NCBI RefSeq assembly: GCF_016765635.1
Contig: NZ_JAESVD010000005.1
Location: 62,001 to 126,000, forward strand
Origin: Shewanella schlegeliana
GTDB lineage: Bacteria > Pseudomonadota > Gammaproteobacteria > Enterobacterales > Shewanellaceae
DNA: 64,000 bases
Direction: 5' to 3'
Made by a program: the position numbers and the translations under genes. Shown one piece after another: positions 46,699 through 55,424 of this stretch (positions within the stretch are counted from its first letter, which is position 1; the number at the start of each line of letters is the position of its first letter). The notes under the pieces are model-generated. The model saw only the letters and a program-made list of their open reading frames with translations, was not told where the DNA came from and ran no database searches.

Positions 46699-46962
46699 CT
46701 ATCTTTTACTAAGGCAAGGATATGGCAAGGATATACTCTCGAAGTTGTAAGCTCCCCTTATATTGATATTGAAATACTGCCCCTTAGATACCGCAGCTTC
46801 AAACTCTTCAATAACACTAACCGGAACCTCCCTATATCGATATAAACCACCTTTAATAAAGTTCAGATCAAGTATTCGACTTTTCCCTGATGAGCCATAA
46901 CTTGAAAATACAGATGATGAGGATAGTGTTTGCTTATAAACAGGAACTGGGGTCATATTCAT
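46699..46962 (-). CDS. KTSC-domain protein
   Basis: 87 residues. The central part SGKSRILDLNFIKGGLYRYR, EVPVSVIEEFEAAVSKGQYF and NINIRGAYNFE is the KTSC fold (a small domain named from a conserved lysyl-tRNA-synthetase C-terminal-like segment); the function is unknown. It lies 31 bp downstream of the secreted hydrolase gene on the same strand and is the last gene of the inserted module. The ATG has no strong ribosome-binding site; a second ATG two codons later is possible. Confidence 0.75.
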   Translation of the reverse strand: MNMTPVPVYKQTLSSSSVFSSYGSSGKSRILDLNFIKGGLYRYREVPVSVIEEFEAAVSKGQYFNINIRGAYNFESISLPYPCLSKR

Positions 46963-46992
46963 TGCAATATCAATAATCTGATTTGCTAAATT

Positions 46993-47020
46993 GCTAGCTT
47001 GCTAGCTTGCTAGCTTGCCC
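46993..47020. repeat. Octanucleotide tandem repeat at the 3' end of the hydrolase gene
   Basis: AAGCTAGC occurs three times in a row on the minus strand and forms the last codons and stop of the hydrolase gene. An 8-bp unit is not a multiple of three, so any change in copy number alters the reading frame of the tail. Confidence 0.85.
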
Positions 47021-47842
47021 AGAAGATAGAAGGTACGAATCAATTAGGCCATGCCCAGACCAATCATGTTCATTAAATTCAGCATCAAAATTTGAGTCGA
47101 TAGAACCAATAATATTTCTAACCCACTGTATAATAAGGTCGTTATCATTGGTTAAGTGTCCAACTAAATTTTCGTTATTCCCACCAAAGTCCCCTGCTAC
47201 CGCTTCTGCTGGATTTGCAACTCCAACTTGGCCTAGCATTGGGTATTGACTCAATTTCCATCCTCCAGGGAAAGTAAATTGTGAATAAATAGACTCTACT
47301 ACTGAATTCCCATAAAAGTTCCCTTGCGAATGAGATATTAAAACGGTTCGACTGCAGCCCTCCATGACACTACTAAGAGCAGTATAGGCTTGCCTGTAAT
47401 CTTGCTCTTGGTTCATTTCAGGCAGAAACTGTCCCAACGCATCTGCTAATGTGTAAAGTAATATCTCATAGTTTTGCGTTCCAACAGTGACAACATTACC
47501 AGTTAAAAATTGATTCATAACATCAAGGTAGCTAGCTAACTCCGTAGTAGATTCAGATTTTTCTTCTAGTTTTTGTTTCGTAACCTGAAGAATCTGAAAT
47601 AAAGCTGCTTCATCATTGTTGTACGAGCCTTTTACGGCTCCTGCAGAAGGCATTTCTGAGTTAAGATATTTTTCCTGAAACAGAGTTAACTCCCTTTTAT
47701 TATCAAGATAAGATGTATACGGGGTAAACATTCCATTAATATAAAAAAGACGAAGGAAATCAACGTAGTCTGCACACGACTTTGGTGCTGAAGCCACCGA
47801 GAGTGAGCATAAACATAAAATTGCAGCAATTATAAACTTCAT
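46994..47842 (-). CDS. Secreted serine hydrolase, lipase-like alpha/beta fold
   Basis: 282 residues with a signal peptide (cleavage after SVASA). The nucleophile elbow is ISHSQGN (Ser172), with an Asp in HLTNDNDLI and a His in WSGHGLIDSYL as the likely triad, so an esterase or lipase-like alpha/beta hydrolase. The closest named family was not identified. The 3' end of the gene is an 8-bp repeat (AAGCTAGC three times, 46993-47018 region), so the last residues (QASKLAS) and the stop codon are set by repeat length. It follows the EF-hand gene by 2 bp, so the two are co-transcribed and probably co-secreted. Confidence 0.8.
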   Translation of the reverse strand: MKFIIAAILCLCSLSVASAPKSCADYVDFLRLFYINGMFTPYTSYLDNKRELTLFQEKYLNSEMPSAGAVKGSYNNDEAALFQILQVTKQKLEEKSESTTELASYLDVMNQFLTGNVVTVGTQNYEILLYTLADALGQFLPEMNQEQDYRQAYTALSSVMEGCSRTVLISHSQGNFYGNSVVESIYSQFTFPGGWKLSQYPMLGQVGVANPAEAVAGDFGGNNENLVGHLTNDNDLIIQWVRNIIGSIDSNFDAEFNEHDWSGHGLIDSYLLSSGQASKLAS

Positions 47843-47844
47843 AT

Positions 47845-48648
47845 TTACTCACCTCCAATGTTTGCAATAAACTTGCAGGGTTCTCTCGGTACTTGGGGCT
47901 CATAATCATCGCCAAGCACCTCATATAACAACTTTTGAGCCATTAAAAACTCTTGAAAACGCTCCTGTGTATTTACATATTTATGCTGATATCCATTAAA
48001 TCCCTCCCAACTTCTAATGTTCTGGCGGTTGCAAACACGTAAAGAAACAAGCTGGTCAGTAAGCTGTGCCACCTCCTGAATAGATATTTCACTGATATCA
48101 ATCTGCGCAATATCAAATAGTTTTCGATACAGTTGTGCAGCTTGCAGGCCTAAATGGCGTAACATGGGATCTGTGTGCTCCATTACAACAAAAATTTCAT
48201 AATCATCCCTGATACCGTTAAAATTTGAGTCAATTCCATCTACGGTTAAATTAGCATTATCGTAATCAATATCTGGCAGTGCATACCCAATTGCTGGATG
48301 GGAAAACTCTTCCCATTGATAACTACTTCTATTCGTATCAGGCCTACCAAAGCCAAGCTTTTTTACGAAATAGAATTTATCTTGGTAACTTACAGCATTA
48401 CCTAAGGGATAAAATTGGCCGAAATGCCATTCATCTATGTTGGATAAAGCAACTTGACTCCACCTCCATGAGTTTTTAGTAGGTACCTGATTAACACTAG
48501 GGAGTCTGGATACCCAGATGTAGTTTTGATACGAGACTATGTCACCTCTTTTATAGTATTGATCACTATCAAACTTGGGGTACTCGGCATAATCTAGAGC
48601 AAAAACAATACAGGGGAAAGTTAGTAATAAAGCGGTTATCTTAATCAT
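47845..48648 (-). CDS. Secreted protein with carbohydrate-binding-like repeats and an EF-hand loop
   Basis: 267 residues with a signal peptide (MIKITALLLTFPCIVFA). Two modules, YKRGDIVSYQNYIWVSR ... WRWSQV (residues 32-66) and YPLGNAVSYQDKFYFVKK ... YQWEEF (80-115), resemble the type 5/12 chitin-binding repeats (Y..GD.V.Y.g..Y...W). Residues 137-151 (DGIDSNFNGIRDDYE) form a calcium-binding EF-hand/dockerin-like loop. The rest is helical and unrecognised. It is the first gene of the module and probably binds a surface polysaccharide or helps the hydrolase next door; both are inferences. Confidence 0.7.
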   Translation of the reverse strand: MIKITALLLTFPCIVFALDYAEYPKFDSDQYYKRGDIVSYQNYIWVSRLPSVNQVPTKNSWRWSQVALSNIDEWHFGQFYPLGNAVSYQDKFYFVKKLGFGRPDTNRSSYQWEEFSHPAIGYALPDIDYDNANLTVDGIDSNFNGIRDDYEIFVVMEHTDPMLRHLGLQAAQLYRKLFDIAQIDISEISIQEVAQLTDQLVSLRVCNRQNIRSWEGFNGYQHKYVNTQERFQEFLMAQKLLYEVLGDDYEPQVPREPCKFIANIGGE

Positions 48649-48825
48649 TATAAATTCCTTTTATTTAATGATATAAGTTAATAATTATTGGCTTTTGGAA
48701 TACCGACCTAAAACCCAAAACGACTCGTCCATGAGTAACATTAAAAGCATAGTTACTGAAAAGTAAGGTAGCCATATTAATTTAGTATAAGTTCACCAGC
48801 CAACTCATAACAGGGAAAAGCCCAG

Positions 48826-49060
48826 AAGCACTTGATGTACGGCGCAGTATATCTAAGCCGTATTAACTCAACCTTTCACAACATAAGGCTCAGGGCGGTT
48901 AAACTGCCAGCACAGCTACTACGCTGGAAGCCTACTCAAAGAATGGCTTAAGATCAGCCTTGAGCGGCTCGTAGAAAGTAGAGAGTCAGCCTTGAGCGGC
49001 TTTTATAAAAAGACAAACCAACCTAAAAGCCACTCATCTTCATTAGTGGCTTTTTTATTG
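48826..49060 (+). pseudogene. Third, 5'-truncated copy of the pfaD 3' end with terminator
   Basis: Starts at AAGCACTTGATGTACGGCGC, carries the same CCTTTCACAACATAAGG-type interruption as copy 2, and ends with the terminator of copy 1 (GCCACTCAT...ATTAGTGGC). Its body is closer to copy 2 and its tail closer to copy 1. With copy 2 it brackets the three-gene cargo module as a direct repeat of about 170 bp. Confidence 0.85.
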
Positions 49061-49195
49061 ATGACTATTTTACAAAACCCGTTGTGAGATCACGGAAGCG
49101 AATCACATATGGAACGCATACTATTGAGGTTCAAAGCAAATAATTTTACGTAAAGTAATCAGACCTGCTGTAAAAATCTGGATACTCATCAATTA

Positions 49196-50929
49196 TTGAG
49201 CTTTACTAGAGTAATACTCTGTTTTAAAAGGTTTCTAACTATCATTCAATTAAAACCTCAAACCTTTAATCAGCTACAACTTAAGATCTCTTTCGCTATC
49301 TTTATTTTGTTCGCTAGCGCCGCGTTTGCCTATCGGATCTGGGTGCAGGTTCCCGCTATAGAGCGCTCATTATTAAAAGTCTCTGAGCAAGAGCTAGTCG
49401 CTTTAAACTTCGCTTTCGAGCAGATGAGTATGCCTTTGCATACCATCAATTACGATTATGCGGTTTGGGATCAAACCTACAACTACATGAAATCAAATAG
49501 CCCAGTGGCTAAAGAATACTATGAGCAACACGAATACCCTGATGACACCTTTAAGAGTCTAAAAGTCGATGGCATCTTTATCTTCGATAACGATAATAAC
49601 GCGGTATTTAGCAAAGGGTTCCATCACAGTAGTGATGCCCAAGGACTAGAGTTTGATATTGCGGATTTTTCTAAACACCCTGAACATAAGCTCTTATCGC
49701 CTCTAACAAAAACAGCTTCTCCTCCGCAAGTTCAGCCTTTTAATAGCCCCAGTAGTGTTCCAACAAAAACCGGAGTCATTGCCACTAAATATGGCCCAGC
49801 CCTCTACAGCTCCAGCAGCATTTTACAGTCTGATCGTACTGGACCGATAATGGGATATATTGTTTTTATCCGATTGATTGACGATGAGTTTATGGCTGAG
49901 CTATCAAAGTTCACTTCCGCAGGAGTAGAACTGAGTGAAATCAAACCATCTGACGATGTCGCTCACATCCCCTATCTGGGCTCAGGCTTTGATCTAACTA
50001 AATTAACACCAACTTCTCAGCGCCTGGTTCGCAATATTGATGGTCGACCATTGATAAAATTTACCCTGTATCACACCAACTCAGAGCCCCCTTCCGTACT
50101 CGGAAGTGATATCTATATACTAGTGGCAGAAATGTCGATCCTACTATTATTAGCCTACTTTCTATACTCGTACTTTTTAGTGCAGCCTGTAAGAAAGCTT
50201 GCTATCGATATCGAAGAGATGGATAGGAGTCGGGAGATCAAGAAGCTGAGATACCGCTACCCCATCACAGAGCTAGTGAATGTCGCCACCCACTTCAACG
50301 CGCTTATGGGCACCATTCAAGAGCAAACGAAACAGCTCAATGAGCAGGTTTATATCGATAAGCTGACCAATATCCCCAACCGTCGCGCGTTTGAGCAAAG
50401 GCTTGAGACCTATTGCCAGCTCCTCGCTCGGCAACAGATAGCTTTTACCCTAATTATTGCTGACGTGGATCACTTCAAAGAATATAACGACACCCTTGGA
50501 CACGTAGCGGGTGATGAAACACTGATAAAGGTCGCGCAGGTACTAAACCAACAATTTTTCCGTGCAGAAGATATCTGTGCCCGTCTTGGTGGCGAAGAGT
50601 TCATCATGCTCTACCGTGACATTCCGGACGAGCCACTGCAGCGCAAACTCGATGCCATGCTCCAAGCCTTTGAAGACTTGGCGCTGCCCCACCCCAGTGC
50701 AACAACCGCGACACATGTCACTGTCAGCCTAGGGGTGTGCAAAGTGTTGGCCGTAGAAGGCTTTGAGTTTAAAAGTTCCCCTAACATCATAGGCCGCCAA
50801 GCAACACTCGCTGCCGATAGCGCCCTTTATCAGGCTAAAAAAGCGGGCCGAAACTGTTATGTTAAAACCAGCATCTCGGTAGATGAAATAGAGCAATTAG
50901 AGCATGAGTCACCCAGCAATCAACCCTAA
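49196..50929 (+). CDS. Membrane diguanylate cyclase with CHASE4-type sensor
   Basis: 577 residues: transmembrane helix about 28-48; a periplasmic sensor of about 250 residues with TINYDYAVWDQTYNYM and DGIFIFDNDNNAVFSKGF, the CHASE4 pattern; a second transmembrane helix (ILVAEMSILLLLAYFLYSYF); a HAMP segment; and a GGDEF domain. The active-site motif is GGEEF, with the product-inhibition I-site RAED five residues before it (RAED-ICARL-GGEEF), so c-di-GMP production with feedback control is likely. The start is a TTG at 49196 without a clear ribosome-binding site; a start a few codons later is possible. The upstream region contains the third pfaD fragment. Confidence 0.88.
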   Translation: MSFTRVILCFKRFLTIIQLKPQTFNQLQLKISFAIFILFASAAFAYRIWVQVPAIERSLLKVSEQELVALNFAFEQMSMPLHTINYDYAVWDQTYNYMKSNSPVAKEYYEQHEYPDDTFKSLKVDGIFIFDNDNNAVFSKGFHHSSDAQGLEFDIADFSKHPEHKLLSPLTKTASPPQVQPFNSPSSVPTKTGVIATKYGPALYSSSSILQSDRTGPIMGYIVFIRLIDDEFMAELSKFTSAGVELSEIKPSDDVAHIPYLGSGFDLTKLTPTSQRLVRNIDGRPLIKFTLYHTNSEPPSVLGSDIYILVAEMSILLLLAYFLYSYFLVQPVRKLAIDIEEMDRSREIKKLRYRYPITELVNVATHFNALMGTIQEQTKQLNEQVYIDKLTNIPNRRAFEQRLETYCQLLARQQIAFTLIIADVDHFKEYNDTLGHVAGDETLIKVAQVLNQQFFRAEDICARLGGEEFIMLYRDIPDEPLQRKLDAMLQAFEDLALPHPSATTATHVTVSLGVCKVLAVEGFEFKSSPNIIGRQATLAADSALYQAKKAGRNCYVKTSISVDEIEQLEHESPSNQP

Positions 50930-51007
50930 GTCACGAACCTGATACGAGGAGTGAGTATTGTTCAATGGCTCACTCCTGCGCCGATAGCCCTCCAGCACAC
51001 GTAAGCG

Positions 51008-53305
51008 TTAATCAGTAGGCAAGATCTGCAGTCGATGAACAATCGCCCCTGGCAGTAAAGGGGTGCTTTGTTGACCCACATAATCATCAAAACCAGAGCG
51101 GTAAAAATCAGATAGCGGGTGCCCTGACTGCCCACCAGGGATCGTCATAATCGCATTTGCCTCATCACCGGGCTGCACAATAAAGCGCTGTGACGCACCA
51201 AAAGATGCACCCTGTACTGCAGGCATAAAGCTGTCGCCAAAGCCTTCAACTACCGGCATATCTAATAATTTGCTCAGTGCAGGGATCTGCTTAGAAAATG
51301 GATGTTGGATCTTAAGCTGGTTAACTGTGCCCCAAGCCAGATCGGCCATCTCATTATTGTTACTGTATTTAGCTAAACTCGCCTCTTTAGCATTGAGGTA
51401 CATCTGCAGTAGATGCCCAGACCAGCTTTGCGTATCCCGAGGCAACCAACTTGGTTCTTGTGTATTAATAAGCTGCCAGATCCCCGGCTCTAAGTAACGC
51501 TTAATTGGCGACAAGCTAAGCTCATATTGAGCCAGTTCGGTTTCCAGTGGTGCAAAAGTGCTATCGATGACTTGAGTTCTAAAGTGACGCACTAAAGTGT
51601 ACCCCACAGAATCACTACAGGCACAGGCTTGCCATGATTTCAGATACTCTATATCTTCAGCGAAACGCTCTGGCTGAGTGCTCAATTGCTTGAGTAGCAG
51701 TTGCTGCCAAGGCACTAAAAAGCGCGCCTCATTATCCAGCTGTAGCTTGTAAAAATCCTGCACAGAGAAATGCTCGGTCTCAAGTAGTCTGTCTCTTATT
51801 TGTGTGCTACGAGCCCCTAGCGCATAGCCGCCATCACCTAACAGCTTATGGTCATCAACCGACACCACACGAGAGTTGCCAGTCCATAACCGGTTACTTT
51901 TGGGGTTAATAACCTGCGGAAGCTCATGTTGATCTTGCAGCCAATTAACGCTCTGAAAATCCTCCGTCTTCATCGCAACATCACTTGGGTTGGTTCTAGA
52001 TGGGTAGGCGCCAGTAGGCCTCCATGCTGCGCTGCCCATGCTGTCTACCAACAACATGTTCTGCACCGGGATCCCCATGGTTTTTGCAACTTCAATCCCT
52101 TGTTCAACAGTCGCAACACTATCGAGCTCAATCAGCTGCATATCCACCGCATAGTCAGTGTGAGCAACCCAAGACAGAGCGTACCTTTGTCCAGCGACTT
52201 CTCTTACCGGGCCATAGGGCGACACCTCTATCGCATAAGCGACCTCGGAGTCAGGCAGGGCGATGATTTCATTTTCAAAATAGATTGGGGTTTGCTCATC
52301 AATTGCCACCCAATCCGCGGTATCGATATATGCATTGGTGAAACCCCAAGCGACATCGCCATTACTGCCCACGACAATTGCTGGTGCACCGGGTAAAGAC
52401 ACGCCAGTAACTTGTCGCTTTTTACCGCCTTGTTGATAGTTAAGCTGCGCCCGATACCAGATAATTGGCACGGCAAAAGACAGATGCATATCATCGGATA
52501 ACATGGCATTACCGCTCTCAGTCAACTCACCCGTCACCGCCCAATTATTACTGCCGATATCCCGTGGTTCTGCAATCTCTAGGGTCTTAGCCTGTGCGAG
52601 CAAATTGTTTGCGAGTACTGGGGTTGGCACAGGTGTTAACGCAAGCTGACTGCCATCTAGCGGCGCTTGATATTGGCTTGGTTGGGTTAAAAAATTGACC
52701 ATATCGCTGCCAAATAGCGTCTGAATTTGAGTTAGCGCTAAATCACGCTTAATAGTGTTGCCTTGCAGGTCGAGATACATGCTGTAGATCACCAGCAAAC
52801 TGTCGGCTGGCAGCCAAGGCTTAGGCTCGGCGCCAGTCACTATGTACTCGAACGAAGAGAGTGTTTGGGCTGCAAGAGCATCATTCACCCCTTGGGCATA
52901 GGTGGTTAGCACTGCTAAATGCTCGGCATCCAGTTTGGCAACGATCGACTCTGCACGTTTACGCAGTTGATGAAAACGGCGACGCTTGTCTAAATCTAAT
53001 GCTTTTGCGCCGAAGATCTCTGCCAACTCCCCTGCTGAGTTACGGCGCAGCAGATCCATCTGAAAGAACCTATCCTGCCCATGGGCATAACCTAAACCGT
53101 AAGCGGCGTCTTGGCGGTCATCGGCGTGAACAATTGCCGTACCTAGCCTATCTCGCTCAAGGCTTACCTTGTGTTTTACGCTATCGCTGGTGATGTTTTT
53201 ATCGAGTGTGGGTAAGCTCAAAGATAATGCTAGATACAAGCCACCAGCTGCGATTGCGATAATTGATGAAGTGCCAATAAGTGCTATTTTTATTATTTTA
53301 TGCAT
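51008..53305 (-). CDS. Penicillin acylase family (Ntn) hydrolase
   Basis: 765 residues with an N-terminal membrane or signal segment. The precursor carries SNNWAV at 252-257, the N-terminal nucleophile Ser252 of the beta chain after self-cleavage, preceded by the linker region, and shows YGLGYAHGQDRFFQMDLLRR and GELAEIFG in the alpha chain and AWGFTNAYIDTADWVAID in the beta chain. This matches the penicillin amidase/acyl-homoserine-lactone acylase family; quorum quenching or amide hydrolysis cannot be distinguished by eye. It is monocistronic on the minus strand. Confidence 0.9.
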   Translation of the reverse strand: MHKIIKIALIGTSSIIAIAAGGLYLALSLSLPTLDKNITSDSVKHKVSLERDRLGTAIVHADDRQDAAYGLGYAHGQDRFFQMDLLRRNSAGELAEIFGAKALDLDKRRRFHQLRKRAESIVAKLDAEHLAVLTTYAQGVNDALAAQTLSSFEYIVTGAEPKPWLPADSLLVIYSMYLDLQGNTIKRDLALTQIQTLFGSDMVNFLTQPSQYQAPLDGSQLALTPVPTPVLANNLLAQAKTLEIAEPRDIGSNNWAVTGELTESGNAMLSDDMHLSFAVPIIWYRAQLNYQQGGKKRQVTGVSLPGAPAIVVGSNGDVAWGFTNAYIDTADWVAIDEQTPIYFENEIIALPDSEVAYAIEVSPYGPVREVAGQRYALSWVAHTDYAVDMQLIELDSVATVEQGIEVAKTMGIPVQNMLLVDSMGSAAWRPTGAYPSRTNPSDVAMKTEDFQSVNWLQDQHELPQVINPKSNRLWTGNSRVVSVDDHKLLGDGGYALGARSTQIRDRLLETEHFSVQDFYKLQLDNEARFLVPWQQLLLKQLSTQPERFAEDIEYLKSWQACACSDSVGYTLVRHFRTQVIDSTFAPLETELAQYELSLSPIKRYLEPGIWQLINTQEPSWLPRDTQSWSGHLLQMYLNAKEASLAKYSNNNEMADLAWGTVNQLKIQHPFSKQIPALSKLLDMPVVEGFGDSFMPAVQGASFGASQRFIVQPGDEANAIMTIPGGQSGHPLSDFYRSGFDDYVGQQSTPLLPGAIVHRLQILPTD

Positions 53306-53542
53306 TGAGTTAGCTATCCCTGCGCTAAAAAATTAACTTAGCTCATCATAAACTCGGTTACAAAAATGTTAAACCGTCATTCGAGTTTTATCCTCAAATC
53401 GATCAAATTCAGCGCATCCTACTAGTGATTGTCTCAATGACAGTTAACTGAACTTTTCTGCTGAGCAACAAAATAGCTTACTGCTTACGACCAATTTAAG
53501 GGGTATTTATGGCAAAATAGCGCCAATCAATGAGGGAGTAAT

Positions 53543-53794
53543 ATGGCGAAACCCAATAAGAAAGGGCCAACACAAACCGTCGAGATTTTCTGCGCTAAAT
53601 GTAAAAGCCAACTGTTTAAGTATCGAAAAGGTGGCAAAGGTGCATTGGTTAAGTGTTTTAAGGAGCGCATTGTCGATGACTACACTCAAACACCTTGTCA
53701 ATGCCCGAGCTGTGAGCAAATATTTGCCCGCGACACGCTTATTCGCGGTGCACCAGCGTTTAAGATGATTGGTGGCAAGGTCACAATGAAGTAG
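53543..53794 (+). CDS. Small zinc-ribbon protein
   Basis: 83 residues with two CxxC pairs, CAKCKSQLFKYRKGGKGALV and TPCQCPSCEQIF, forming a zinc ribbon. The basic N-terminus (MAKPNKKGP) suggests nucleic-acid contact. A Shewanella-type conserved hypothetical; the role is not known. The ATG is preceded by GAGGGAG 6-9 bp upstream. The frame overlaps the reverse-strand hypothetical reading 53507-53719, which is a shadow. Confidence 0.8.
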   Translation: MAKPNKKGPTQTVEIFCAKCKSQLFKYRKGGKGALVKCFKERIVDDYTQTPCQCPSCEQIFARDTLIRGAPAFKMIGGKVTMK

Positions 53795-54325
53795 CTAACC
53801 TTCGAATGAAGGCTGATTACATTGTTCTTTGGGGTTGGTGCTACCGAGTAGCGAGTTTGAGTTTGGTACTTAGTCGCTATTAATCGCTTGCAGCGGGTGC
53901 TGAACAGGATGTCCGAATGTCGTGATCACATGGTCAATGATGTTCCCTACATCATAATGACATCTGACCCATATCCCTATGGGTCAGATGTGAAAGAACG
54001 ACCTTATGTGCAGACACTGCTGAGACACGCCTCTAGTACGTCTGACCTCCATGGATGGAGGGAATGCCAAATTCAGTATGGAACTGAATTGGCCGTGTAG
54101 GCTCAACGAAAACAAACAACATCCATGTTTAAAGGCCAGTTCAGCATCCTGCTTCTCGTTCGAAATCTTGATAACTTTGTTACCTCTCACCATGTCATCG
54201 AAGCCCGCAGCCGTATCTGCACTAGGTTAGACAAGCAATATTCTGATGATTAGGAGTAATGGCTGCAAGGCTAGCTAATTATCTGTCTCTAAGTCACTTC
54301 GATGCTTTTATGCACTGAATAATTT
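53795..54325. other. Gene-free stretch with four hairpins
   Basis: No convincing gene is present. Visible are CCTTC-GAAT-GAAGG (53799-53812), a 14-bp perfect hairpin around TCCC (53960-53973/53978-53991), CCTCCAT-GG-ATGGAGG (54046-54061) and AATTCAGT-ATGGA-ACTGAATT (54070-54090). Part of the sequence (GAATGAAGGCTGATTACATT; ATGTGCAGACACTG) recurs at 54790-54930. A frame at 53888-54100 exists but shows no protein features. Confidence 0.5.
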
Positions 54326-54664
54326 TCACCCCATTTGGGTAATAAAGGTTTGCTCGTCATCCACAAAAGCCACAAAGCCGCCGTGATAGATAAATACCCG
54401 ACCACGCCCCTCAACTAGGCAGGCAAGCTGTGGGTTCAAATCTTCTTCGTTATCCTGACTTTGAAAAGTGCCTGTATCGGTGATTACGCCGCTGAGTGTA
54501 GGCAAATATCCATAACTGCGCTTGGCTTGATCAATCAGGCTCAATTCACTGGCGGTAGAGAAGCAAAGTGGGATCGCACCAGCTTCTTCAATAAATAAAG
54601 TTTTCAGTTCTTCAAAAGCTGTAATCACCAGCCAGTCGATGCCGTTAACATGATGGATATGCAT
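54326..54664 (-). CDS. Conserved hypothetical cytosolic protein
   Basis: 112 residues (MHIHHVNGIDWLVITAFEEL ... GFVAFVDDEQTFITQMG), no signal or membrane segment, rich in beta strands. The ATG at 54664 has GAGAA 6 bp upstream, and the longer frame from 54769 would add a low-complexity Ser-rich extension (LPRLVTKSLLRSAADSD) of poor credibility. No family is recognised. It lies between two intergenic repeat copies. Confidence 0.6.
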   Translation of the reverse strand: MHIHHVNGIDWLVITAFEELKTLFIEEAGAIPLCFSTASELSLIDQAKRSYGYLPTLSGVITDTGTFQSQDNEEDLNPQLACLVEGRGRVFIYHGGFVAFVDDEQTFITQMG

Positions 54665-55424
54665 AGTGTTTCTCGGTAATTCTGATGCGGAGATTCTATC
54701 ACTATCAGCGGCTGAACGTAGTAGAGATTTAGTTACTAAACGTGGTAATTCGGTGCCACTTCCGGGCATTAATTAGGCCAACTTGAAACACACTTTTGCC
54801 CCAAAGTTGGTTAGCCTTGGAATGAAGGCTGATTACATTTTTATCTGTGCTGTTGCTACAGGGAAGTGTGTTCTGCATTGTAGCTTCATGGTTGCTAATC
54901 GCCTCCAGCGGGGTATGTGCAGACACTGGGTTATTTGCGTACTGATTAGGGCTCGTGGTTTTGGGTCTAACTTGGAAATGCCCCAAAATCATTTTTACTA
55001 CAACAAGTGTTGAGTAGCAGACGTGAACTTTTGCTTATAGAAAACCTAATATGAAAAGCTTATGCATAGTCTCATCTTTTGACGACATAGCGCATTTTTA
55101 CACTAGCTGTACATATAAACAGTTATAATAAGCATTGTGAATTTTCAGTATTTTTTTGGTGTAAGAAGGAAAGCAATTTAGAGTTAATAACTGCTAAGTG
55201 GCTGTTTAATAAAATTTATCCCAAATAGTTAAATCAAATCTCGTCACAAATAAGTAAATTCTGGTTTTCACCATCAGAAGAGTCAGTGGGCTCACAAGAC
55301 TATGTACATTAAAGTATTGATTAAAAAGACATTTAAAGTTACCTTGTTCGCATAGGATTAACTAGGCTAACTGTTCTTATTCGGAATTCAGCCTAATATA
55401 CTGTTAAGTTTTAAGGAGGGTTGA
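54665..55424. other. Gene-free region with a repeat copy and an AT-rich tail
   Basis: 54790-54930 repeats parts of 53795-54010 (GGTTAGCC...GAATGAAGGCTGATTACAT; GCTAATCGC...CAGCGGG; TGTGCAGACACTG). From about 55020 the sequence becomes markedly AT-rich up to the next genes. No coding potential was seen apart from repeat shadows. Confidence 0.5.

Noticed and set aside
53888..54100. A 70-codon frame (plus strand)
   Set aside because: It runs through perfect hairpins, has no ribosome-binding site and no protein-like composition.
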